From: Cercospora beticola
Taxonomy: Eukaryota; Ascomycota; Dothideomycetes; Mycosphaerellales; Mycosphaerellaceae
Length of the DNA stretch: 64,000 nt
Assembly (NCBI RefSeq): GCF_033473495.1
Contig: NC_088938.1
Location: 3,162,001 to 3,226,000 of the forward strand
Direction: 5' to 3'
Under the pieces are notes generated by a model that saw only the letters and a list, made by a program, of their open reading frames with translations, searched no databases and was not told the DNA's origin. The translations under genes and the position numbers were made by a program. How positions within the stretch are numbered: the first letter of the stretch is position 1; each line of letters opens with the position of its first letter. Below, in pieces: positions 56,185 through 64,000 of this stretch.

Positions 56185-58804
56185 AGTGCCGACAATTTAA
56201 TTATCCGCGCAAAGTTTGCCAACTTTTACTCTCGATGCCAGACTGTATTATTGGAATTTGCGAGTGTCAAGATGGCTTGAAGCGCTCAAACCATCTGAGC
56301 ATGAAATGAATTGAAGCGGGCAATTCAGATGAGAGATCTTTTGACGGCCGAGAACAAGGTGGCAACATATTGAATCGTAGTAGCTTTACTCGTTACTACA
56401 GCAGCTGAAGAAGCTAGCTAATGAGATTTCCTTCTAATTCTCAATACTCGTATGTTGCATTTCACCTTGCTCTGTTCAACGAAAACAAAGTGCCTGCTCT
56501 GTTCATTCACTCACGGCTCTCCATCAACGAGTAGCATTCCCCCGAAGCATCGCTTTCCGGGATCCGAGTGCAGAACACATCCGCAATGATCCAATTGGAA
56601 ATCCTCCGGAATCCCGAATGCAAGGGCTCGCACGCGCATGCAGCTATGGCACATCGCTATCGCTTTCCGCCACGTGCCTATTCGAGTGAACGGACGTCCA
56701 AACTCTCCTCAAATTGCATCCGAACGGCTGATATCTTGGCCTTATCCTGATCCGTGGTGCGGGATAGGAGAAAGATGTGGTTGTACTGGAACATAAAATC
56801 ACGTTGTTCTCTTCTTCTGATCATACAAGCGAATCTAACGTATTACTTACTTCATATTCGAATCTGATTAGTATATACCGAGACGGCATCGCAAAAATGA
56901 CGAACCTCTTCCTTAAATCTCTGGATACCTTACGCACGCAGCAGCAAAATCGCATGCTTGGTGCAGTAGCTATTGCTACAGCTGCAGGATCACGTATTAT
57001 ATGCAATAGCTCCGACGATGTTTCACATTCACGATCGCTTGACCAAGGATTACAACCAAAGTTGAAGAAAGTCAAAGGACCTCGATTACTATCTCAGCAT
57101 CACAGCACCTCCAGGATGCCGAAGAAAGCCAGCTACAATGAAGCCAAAACGGATGCGAGCGGGAACGGAAGTCGGTCGTTGTTGTTGTCGTTGGTATCGG
57201 TTTAGTTGAGTCTTGGGGCTGGAGAGAGTAGAGAAGTGATGAAAGAGACATCAACGATCGCCAAGTTGGGGCTTGTAAGTAAGCATATCAGGTCGAATGC
57301 ATTCTGAAGCTGTTGCAGCATCGAAATCGTAAGCAGAGCAGCACACCAGAAGCGGTGTGGTTGTGGAAGTCTGATCTGCTTTCCCCAGACGAAGGAAAGC
57401 TTACGTGTTTAGCTGCAGTCATGACTTGCATGTGCCGCATTGCATAGCAGAGACGGTTCTACTTGGGCTTTTGCTAAAGCTACAGCGATCATGCTAAGCA
57501 TGGGAGTAGGATTCATTGTGGATAGAGACTCGTGAGCAGCATTCGCGAGGATGGGTATAGCGTGATTTCTTTCGCGCTTCGACTAATGTGCTGGGTGGTG
57601 ATGAGTGACGGCGAAGCTGTCTATCGCGGGATAGAGAGGTTAAGAATTCGGAATACTGCAATACGTGAACGGATCTTTCGAAATGGGCTCGGCCAGATAA
57701 AGGAGTGAGATTCGTAGCCCTTTCCCACGCTTTCACTTTGAAGATCTTTGAGACGAGCCTGAGTAGAGTCCATGTCCTGGAAGGTAGGCCTACCTCGGGC
57801 ACCAGACCCGAGCTTGAATGAATGACTGCCTCAGCCCGACGGGATTCGTCGCTTGCTTTCGCAGTATCCGGGATGCACGTGTACGTTGTGCTTGATATCT
57901 TGTCTTGTGGAAGAAAACGAGGAGAGAGAAGGGGTGGAAGGTAGAACCTGAAACACACGGTTTGCCGGAGAGAAAGTGTGGCAGCCTGATGCCAACACAT
58001 CCGGGAAGGCTCACAACCAAGGCTGCTGCTCCATGGTGACAACCACGGCGGCACTACACGATTTCCCAATGGTCACAATATCTGGCACCCTTACCCTGCT
58101 GGACTCTTGGAGAGTAGCGATCCTCGAATATGCTGCCGGACCTTACCCTCCGCAAGACAGACCCTTCGTGCTCCGGTCGCCAGCTGTGAACGAGACCCAA
58201 GAGCAGCAGTGAAGCCTCCAAATGCACGTCTACGTGCTCTGAACCATTCAGAAGCAGCACTCGCTACACCTCTCCGCAATTAGGTATCGCGATAACGAGA
58301 GCGGTGAGGATGTCTGCCCTGCTTCCCCAGACGCCACAAGCTGCTGTTGCTTGTTGCTGTTCCTGCTACACATGCATCTGCATATGCAACCGTAACTGCA
58401 CCGCACACACTCGTACAGAAGGTACCGTCGCCTTTGTACCATTTCTTCCTGACTGTTTTCGTGGCACAGCGTGATGATTGCTGCTTATGGCTTGTTCGTG
58501 TCAGCGAGCCATTGTATGGAACCCCGATGAATCCCGCATGAGCCGGTTCGGACATCGGACGGGATATCAGTGAGACAGAGGTTGGCTTGTGAGGTTTCGT
58601 TCCTGGCTTCTGTTGCTTTTCTTCTGATTGTTGAGACTTGTGAGTTGATCTAGAAATTGCTACAGATTCGAGAACCATCGTCCTCCGCCGCTGTCAGACC
58701 TGTCTTCGAGGCCAGCGTACAACATCATCGGAAGTACACAAGCAATAACTGGGGAACGCAACGCCCTGAAAGCAGAATCAAGCATCTGTCAAAACAGAAC
58801 AAAA
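56185..58804. other. 2.6 kb region without recognisable genes
   Basis: ORFs up to about 190 codons exist (57494-58069, -), but none has domains or convincing composition. No repeats or RNA genes were seen. Confidence 0.3.
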
Positions 58805-59017
58805 ATGTCCACCGCCTTGCTCCTCAGCCAATCCTTCCGCGGCTTCAACTTCACCAAGACATTGATCGGCATATCCGCCTTCTCTGCTCCGTTTATTGCC
58901 CTGGGAGTCTTCGTCGGACAGAATGTCAAGCCTCAGAGTAAACGTGAAGAAAGCTTGAACAGATTTGTGGAGTGGAGGAGTGGTGGAGAACGATATATGA
59001 GATTTGGAAGCAGTTAA
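58805..59017 (+). CDS. Small single-pass membrane protein (70 residues)
   Basis: A short ORF with a good start context (AAAAATGTCC). The sequence begins with an uncharged Ser/Leu/Phe-rich leader, then one hydrophobic helix (TLIGISAFSAPFIALGVFVG), and a charged tail (KREESLNRFVEWRSGGERY). The composition fits a small mitochondrial inner-membrane or ER protein. No family was recognised. The 107-bp tandem array starts shortly after its stop. It is plausible but unproven as a gene. Confidence 0.45.
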   Translation: MSTALLLSQSFRGFNFTKTLIGISAFSAPFIALGVFVGQNVKPQSKREESLNRFVEWRSGGERYMRFGSS

Positions 59018-59044
59018 GCTCTAATGTCTCTAGCATTGGAACTA

Positions 59045-59740
59045 TGGATCGGGTGCTGTGAGCGAATGATGAGTGGGTTGACAGGGCAATAATTTCCGGA
59101 GCAAGGGAGAGGGGTAGGATGTCCAGGAGTCTATCTCCGATTTCTAAGAGTCTTATCTGTGGCTGTCTCTTCGACACCTGGCGGCATACAAACCATTATA
59201 CATTCGGAGACAGGCATGGAAAATATGAAACTATGACTGATCCTGATTTCAGTACTACTTGTTTGTCGCCAGCTACTTGACACATAGTGGCATGACAAGC
59301 CTTCACAAAATCAGAGAAAGGAGGAGGAAAATCAAATGGAAGTCTGTCTCAAGTCTCATCACCACGAATTTGTGGCTGCTTGTTTCATCTGTGTCGGCAT
59401 GTAAACCACCATAAATGTAGAGAAAGGAATCGATTTTATGAAAATGGAGGCCCGACTCCGAATTCACTACCATTATCTGTAGCTACCTTCTCCACATATC
59501 GTAGCGTGCAACTTGTCAATAGTCCCGAGAAAGGAAGTGGAATTCAGCAACAGAAAGACATTTCCAATTTCAAGATACATTTACTGTGGCTGCCTGTCTG
59601 ACATATGGTGGCAACAGAACGTTCGTAATTCCAGAGAAATTAACATATATCATCCTTCTTCCGCTGACTAACATTTTCGCTCGCATTGCCAAAGTGCAGA
59701 TCAGGTGCCATCATCGTTGTAAGAAAATTGGAGAAAAAAA
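59045..59740. repeat. Degenerate tandem array, period about 107 bp
   Basis: At least six diverged copies occur. A GAGAAAGGA-like anchor recurs at 59099 (variant), 59207, 59314, 59420, 59527 and 59634, with spacings 108, 107, 106, 107 and 107. A GTGGCTG...GACA..TGGTGGCAT block precedes each anchor by about 50 bases. A further weak copy may follow to about 59740. The period is not a multiple of three, so it is not a protein repeat. It sits directly at the 3' side of the left cysteine-rich gene. Its reverse complement resembles the array at 62340-62895. Confidence 0.75.
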
Positions 59741-59762
59741 GAAATATTCATGCCATCTTCTC

Positions 59763-60623
59763 TCAAAGTCGTGGCCGGCCGTTATGGTACTTCGCCAAAG
59801 CCTTCCAATCCCTTGCTTCTATCAGGTCGACCAACCGATCGAAGTTCTCATCTTTGAACAGAATCTCTTGCTCCTTGCCATCACCATTCCTATAGCGCAA
59901 GAGGGTGGGAGTACCACATTTCATCTCCTCGTCCCTCTTCGTCTGGCCCTTCATACTTTCCGTGCCATTCTTCTTTGTAGTTCCAGACTCCACCGCTACA
60001 CCACCACTCTGGGCTCCATATCTGCCACCGTTCATGTATGGCATGCCGTTGTTAGGATGGTAGCCATTCACAAACGGTCTTGCAGCAGCACCAACAGGAG
60101 AGCCAGGTGGGCCGGGTGGGCCACCAGACGATCCCGGACGACTTGAGCTCAACTCAGAATCCGTTGTATCACCATAATCGAAATGCTCCGGAACAGTCCC
60201 ATCCTCCCTCGCAGTCTCCAATCTGATACTACACTCTTGCATCTCAGCACCCAGCTCCATCCGCGGGTACTGCCACCAGTTCTTCGAGCAGCATCTCGAG
60301 TCGTGAGTGTCGGCCATTGAGCAGGAGTCGAAGTTCCCTCGAACACATTGGTCTGCTTTGAAGAAATTGACCATTTGGTGATTGTTTTGTAGATTGCGAG
60401 CTTCCATTGTGCCGCACCAGCGTGGACCTCGAGTGTTGGTGCAGCAGAAATTGGGGGTGACGTCGTTACAGCAGTAGGAGAGTTGGAGGGGGCTGCAGGG
60501 ATCTAGATGGCTTTTGGGGTAGAAGCAGAGGTCGACGCCGGTGTTGATAGCGTTGCTCTGGAGAGGGAGGAGTAGGAGGCAGAGAAGGACGAGCAGAGTC
60601 TTCGACGGATTTGTGACCACCAT
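59763..60623 (-). CDS. Secreted cysteine-rich protein, left member of a divergent paralogue pair
   Basis: 286 residues from the ATG at 60623; upstream open frame is leader. A signal peptide is clear (MVVTNPSKTLLVLLCLLLLP, cleavage near SNA). The mature N-terminal domain has 12 cysteines at 33, 43, 51, 52, 60, 61, 70, 93, 101, 111, 112 and 131, including three CC pairs. Shared signatures are VNFFK, RGNF, CCSK and ECSIRLE. A Gly/Pro-rich linker follows (GGPPGPPGSPVGAA), then a dibasic KR at 229-230 and a C-terminal segment with Cys236 (LLRYRNGDGK...FDRLVDLIEARDWKALAKY). The KR may be a Kex2 site, but this is inferred. The paralogue lies divergently at 61440. The family is unknown to me; an apoplastic or effector-like role is possible. 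Confidence 0.82.
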   Translation of the reverse strand: MVVTNPSKTLLVLLCLLLLPLQSNAINTGVDLCFYPKSHLDPCSPLQLSYCCNDVTPNFCCTNTRGPRWCGTMEARNLQNNHQMVNFFKADQCVRGNFDSCSMADTHDSRCCSKNWWQYPRMELGAEMQECSIRLETAREDGTVPEHFDYGDTTDSELSSSRPGSSGGPPGPPGSPVGAAARPFVNGYHPNNGMPYMNGGRYGAQSGGVAVESGTTKKNGTESMKGQTKRDEEMKCGTPTLLRYRNGDGKEQEILFKDENFDRLVDLIEARDWKALAKYHNGRPRL

Positions 60624-61439
60624 GGTGCCTTGGCTCTGTGGTGACACGAGACTTTGTTCTTGTGTGAGGGTAGACGAGTTGTCGTCGTACTCGAGAGCTT
60701 GTGCGAGATGGTACTTGGTGAATGGACTTGACTTGTGCTTATGTGCGAGCTTGGTGTTCGCACGATATCTGGGAAGGACAGAAGAAGCGGGGGAACCGAG
60801 GGCTTCGTTATATCTCTTCCTGAGACCAGAGTTCGTGTTGATTGCTCCTACTTGCGTGTCAGCTTTCAAGTCATACTTGTTTGTTGTCCACATGCCTCGA
60901 TGACACATGAAGCTCAGCCATGGGGAAATGACGAGCGCAAACAGTTCTAGTCATCTGGAGAATGGTGACCTGACCAATGCTGAATATGTCCCATTCGATG
61001 TATCCCAGACCACGCGATGTCCAGCCACGCGCAGGTGCCGAAAACAGAGGACTGCAGCCATTGCGAGGACATCACGAGAGGAAAAGTCATAAGAGTTTGC
61101 CCCCAGCCCCAGTGTCAAGCAGACAAATTCTCCTGCTGATCGAGGACATCGCATGCTCAGCTGGACTGTTATACGCTGCGCAAATGTTCGTGATCGTGGC
61201 AAGGTCATGCACTTTTCCCTAGATCATGTTAGCGAGCCTCCTGCCGCTATCACGAGCAAGTCCGAGGTCTACCATATTACCTCTCGTCGGCCTCTCTCCG
61301 AACCCCCTCCTATACCTTCACAAGCACCACGTCAACAAACCACACTCATATCTCTCCAACCCCATTCACAACACCACGCCAACTCGTCAGCCTCTCCACA
61401 GAGACAGCAAGCTCTTGTGCTCATCAGAAGCAAGCCATC
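60624..61439. promoter_or_regulatory. Divergent promoter of the cysteine-rich pair
   Basis: This 816-base region separates the two starts and could coordinate both genes. No gene was seen inside it; the open leader of the left gene overlaps its left part. Confidence 0.4.
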
Positions 61440-62132
61440 ATGGTGGTTACCAACCTATTCGCTTCTATGGCCTTCCTCCTACTTCTTCTGTCCGCCTGCT
61501 TCGTCCCCGCCACCTCCATGCCCGGAGGGACCGGCTCCGACGTTTGCTTCTACGCCAAGAATCCGGGCGCCGCCCCCTGCCACCAAGAAACCGAGTACTT
61601 CTGTTGTCAGAACTTGAAACCAAACGACTGCTGCAGTAACGATGGTCCTTGGCAATACTGCGATACCATGGGTGGCGATCTTCTCCAATCGCAGTACAGA
61701 GTCAATTTCTTCAAGAAGACCGAGTGCTCGCGCGGCAATTTTGGACAGTGTACTGCAGCCGCCCCCCGAGGAACGCACTGCTGCTCGAAGCGTTGGTACG
61801 AGTATGGAGGAGAGCTGACCGGCGAGATGGAAGAGTGTAGTATTCGATTGGAGGTCGGGACTGATTATCCGCCGAACGCACGCGTCATTGATAAGAGGTC
61901 GGCAGGTGCGAGTGGGAATGTGACAGACAGCGCCGAGGGGAAGGAGGAGAGCAAGAGAAGTGTGTGCCGGAGACCGAATGCTATCGGCTATCGTGATGGG
62001 GCTGGTGTCTTCCATCACAGAGTGTTTGCGGAAAGTCAGTTCGAATATGTCCTGGCTTTGAAGGAGTGCGGGAGCTGGTCGGGTCTGGCGAGGTTTACGG
62101 GGGTCCTGCCACCTCGTCGCTATGGGGCATGA
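61440..62132 (+). CDS. Secreted cysteine-rich protein, right member of the paralogue pair
   Basis: 230 residues, single exon, starting MVVTN like its partner. The signal peptide core is AFLLLLLSACFVPATS. Twelve cysteines at 36, 47, 55, 56, 64, 65, 74, 96, 104, 114, 115 and 133 repeat the partner's spacing almost exactly (x9/x10, x7, x7, x8, x22/x21, x7, x9, x18/x17 between successive groups). The motifs VNFFKK, RGNF, CCSKRW and EECSIRLE are conserved. The linker is shorter and without the Gly/Pro run. A dibasic KR at 172-173 precedes a C-terminal segment with Cys176 (AIGYRDGAGVFHHRVF...LKECGSWSGLARF) matching that of the partner. Secretion is well supported; function is unknown. Confidence 0.82.
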   Translation: MVVTNLFASMAFLLLLLSACFVPATSMPGGTGSDVCFYAKNPGAAPCHQETEYFCCQNLKPNDCCSNDGPWQYCDTMGGDLLQSQYRVNFFKKTECSRGNFGQCTAAAPRGTHCCSKRWYEYGGELTGEMEECSIRLEVGTDYPPNARVIDKRSAGASGNVTDSAEGKEESKRSVCRRPNAIGYRDGAGVFHHRVFAESQFEYVLALKECGSWSGLARFTGVLPPRRYGA

Positions 62133-62339
62133 ATATTTTTGATCGAGCCTGACTTCTCTCCGAATGTGTCCGGCCCGTGGCAGTTGGACTCCCGTGATGG
62201 GACTGGAGCGACTTGTACGGCAACCAGAGACATCGATATTTTGTCTCATCTCTCTCGAAATCCTGCACCGATTGAGGCACCTGATCTCCAACAGCTGATC
62301 AGATCGGCATGGGTGGCGATCAGCGGAGCCATTTCTTGT

Positions 62340-62895
62340 TTTTCTTTCTTGTTTCTCTGGCTTCGGTCGAGAGGCGAGACGTCGGGTTTCCCTCTCATGG
62401 GCTTGGCCGTTTGGTATATTGTTGGGAGACAAGAAGCAGTTGCTTTCTCTAGTTTTCTGGGATGTACGACGGCATGCGGTTGGAATTTCCTGATTGACAG
62501 CTCTCTGTGAAATAGAGAGAAAACCATTTCCCCATATTGACGTCCCTCTGTGTTTATGAGACCTTTCATGGCATCACATGTCGAAACGGCAGCTAACAGC
62601 CATGTCCATGTGCCGAGAAATCCAGTGATTGCTTTCTCCGAGTTTCTTGAATGTTCGAAGGCATCCAGCATGCCTTTTCCTGGAGCAACTCCCAGAAATG
62701 TAGGCAGAATACCAAGTCGAGATCTCTCCGAATCCATGAATCATGTCATGCCATCAAATATCGGAAAGCCATCCAACAACCACCAGCATTTGTGCTGAGA
62801 ATTGATCCATTTTGAGATCTCTCCGAATCCATGAACCGTTTCATGCCATCAAATGTCGAAAAGCCAGCCAACAATCATGACAATATGTGCCAGAG
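62340..62895. repeat. Degenerate tandem array, period about 90-95 bp
   Basis: About six diverged copies occur, with a TTTCTCT/TCTCTCCGA anchor near 62352, 62444, 62540 (weak), 62633, 62723 and 62818. The last two copies are the clearest: GAGATCTCTCCGAATCCATG at 62719 and 62814 (period 95), followed by CATGCCATCAAAT at 62747 and 62842. The array lies immediately 3' of the right cysteine-rich gene and ends at the stop of the next gene. In opposite orientation it resembles the array at 59045-59740. Confidence 0.7.
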
Positions 62896-62896
62896 A

Positions 62897-63991
62897 TCAA
62901 TCAATCACCATCCTCCTCCCCCTCTCTAACCCTCCCCTTCTCATCCTCCTCGCATGATCTAATTTGACTTTCCGGCAGACATCTCTCGTATATCTCCAAA
63001 TTGCTGCGTTTCGGAATTTCTGATATCCAGCACGACACAATGCTGACAAATTACCAGATTTTCTCGGTTGATTGAATTGATAATGTTGGACAAACCGCCA
63101 CTCTTCGGGAGAACTGGTGGAAATATGTATAGGAGGTACATCAGCTGGTGAAACACTTGGAATTGCTTTACTTTTTGGGCTGAGAGGCGTGTCGCTTGCG
63201 GGACGTTGGAAGTTGTTGTGATGGGTCGTCCAGCCAGGTGGAGGCCAGTCTGATGTGCTGTGAATTGAAGTGGCAGGTGTGCTGGTGGCTGAGGAATTGG
63301 GAGAAGCAATCTCAGAGTGCTGTCTGCATTTAGGAGTATTTGAAGACGATGTGGCAGTAGAGGAAGGAGACTGGTTTGTGGGTAGGGCAGGGTGGCGGGC
63401 GCCGGGGATGCTTGCAGTAGTCGCGGCGAGTAATTCCTGAGAAGGCGACCGTGCTGCAGGCGGAGGTGGATATCGAAGGCTCGCGCGAGTCGCGGCTGGG
63501 GGTGTTCGTGGTATTTGATTCGGGCTTTTCGTCAACGTCGGTTGAGGTGGTGCTTCTATTCTGTTCTTCAGGATCGACTTGAGCACCATTGGCTTGACTT
63601 TCGAGGGAGGGCCAGGACGTAGACCACGAGGAACTGCTGAGGCGATCACGTTCTTGCCATTTGCAGCAGGAGAGCGAGATTCTTGACGCTGCGTCGCGCC
63701 ATTGTTGGAGTCCAAGCCACTTTGCAGTGCGTTGATTTCCATCTGCCGGCGTCTGTCAAATTCTCTGACATAGTATTCTGCTTCATGCTCGAAGACGGTC
63801 GGCGTGAAAGACCCGTGCCGTGCAATGTATGGTAGTGTGTAGTCGGTATTGGGTGCTGGTTTTGTTTCCGCACGTCTATCTTCCGTGGATCCCCGGGGCG
63901 GCGGACTCTCGTTGCGCGGAGCTCCTGCAAATTGACTGGATGTAGCAGAGAAAGTGCCATTCGCAGAGTCACGTTCTCGAGCTTCTGACAT
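62897..63991 (-). CDS. Unknown Ser/Pro-rich basic protein with a KSILK motif
   Basis: An intronless gene of 364 residues starting at the ATG at 63991, nine bases from the window end; a further 5' exon is possible. There is no signal peptide or membrane helix. A short conserved-looking block lies near residues 55-90 (YIARHGSFTPTVFEHEAEYY). KPMVLKSILKNR follows near residue 135 and matches the SILK PP1-docking pattern. A long disordered Ser/Thr/Pro region comes next. The last 75 residues are basic and probably folded (EEWRFVQHYQFNQPRKSG, AIWRYTRDVCRKVKLDHARR). No named family was recognised. Confidence 0.6.
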   Translation of the reverse strand: MSEARERDSANGTFSATSSQFAGAPRNESPPPRGSTEDRRAETKPAPNTDYTLPYIARHGSFTPTVFEHEAEYYVREFDRRRQMEINALQSGLDSNNGATQRQESRSPAANGKNVIASAVPRGLRPGPPSKVKPMVLKSILKNRIEAPPQPTLTKSPNQIPRTPPAATRASLRYPPPPAARSPSQELLAATTASIPGARHPALPTNQSPSSTATSSSNTPKCRQHSEIASPNSSATSTPATSIHSTSDWPPPGWTTHHNNFQRPASDTPLSPKSKAIPSVSPADVPPIHISTSSPEEWRFVQHYQFNQPRKSGNLSALCRAGYQKFRNAAIWRYTRDVCRKVKLDHARRMRRGGLERGRRMVID

Positions 63992-64000
63992 GCTAGCGGA

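Noticed and set aside
57494..58069. Minus-strand ORF of 191 codons
   Set aside because: Low-plausibility sequence without domains, in a region that otherwise appears non-coding.
61479..62432. Antisense ORF of 317 codons over the right cysteine-rich gene
   Set aside because: The plus strand has a signal peptide and a conserved cysteine pattern; the antisense frame has no domain and is a shadow.
62340..62895. Repeat array as a CRISPR array
   Set aside because: Similarity extends through the whole 90-95 bp unit, so there are no unique spacers, and the genome is fungal.
1..64000. tRNA and rRNA genes
   Set aside because: Several GTTCGA-like B-box fragments were noted (for example near 3649 and 56869), but none is paired with an A-box and cloverleaf; those in genes are codons.

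Overview
The window is nuclear DNA from a filamentous ascomycete. Supported genes are split by short spliceosomal introns (49-151 nt, mostly GT-AG with CTGAC or CTAAC-like branch points). The gene set is fungal: a Zn2Cys6 regulator, the calcineurin-responsive factor Crz1, RAE1, Bud6/Aip3, Pbp1/ataxin-2, Vtc1, a Tctex-type dynein light chain, Cex1/SCYL, an RGS protein and a microsomal P450. Gene content and style suggest Dothideomycetes, but that is inference.

Layout. 1-8.6 kb: the end of an FAD monooxygenase, a membrane protein, a bacterial-type D-aminopeptidase, a GFA-domain protein, a Cys-rich membrane or secreted protein and a Zn2Cys6 regulator with a GC-AG intron. 9.4-28 kb is mostly housekeeping: CRZ1 (-), RAE1 (+), BUD6 (-), PBP1 (+), VTC1 (-), Tctex light chain (+). 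29-36.8 kb: two type II membrane proteins resembling glycan-transferases (RgpF-like and O-fucosyltransferase-like), a dynamin-family GTPase broken by four in-frame stops, and an unknown protein with PP1-docking-like motifs. 39-54 kb: an RGS protein, a 4.1 kb stretch with no recognisable gene, CEX1, a large PHD-finger protein and a P450. 55-64 kb: a small mitochondrial-looking protein, a tiny membrane protein, a divergent pair of secreted cysteine-rich paralogues, and an unknown Ser/Pro-rich protein at the edge.

The most interesting locus is 59.0-62.9 kb. Two paralogous secreted proteins (59763-60623 - and 61440-62132 +) share an almost identical 12-cysteine spacing and a dibasic KR site ahead of a conserved C-terminal segment. 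Each is followed on its 3' side by a degenerate tandem array, with a period near 107 bp on the left and 90-95 bp on the right. The left array in reverse complement resembles the right one, so gene plus array looks like one inverted duplicated unit. Other signals are the four UAR stops in the dynamin frame, an AAGTGAAG octamer cluster in the divergent promoter at 32.5-32.87 kb, and a 143-codon open frame directly after the BUD6 stop.

Exon coordinates were derived by eye from splice signals and reading-frame continuity. No database search was possible, so family names rest on recognised motifs.
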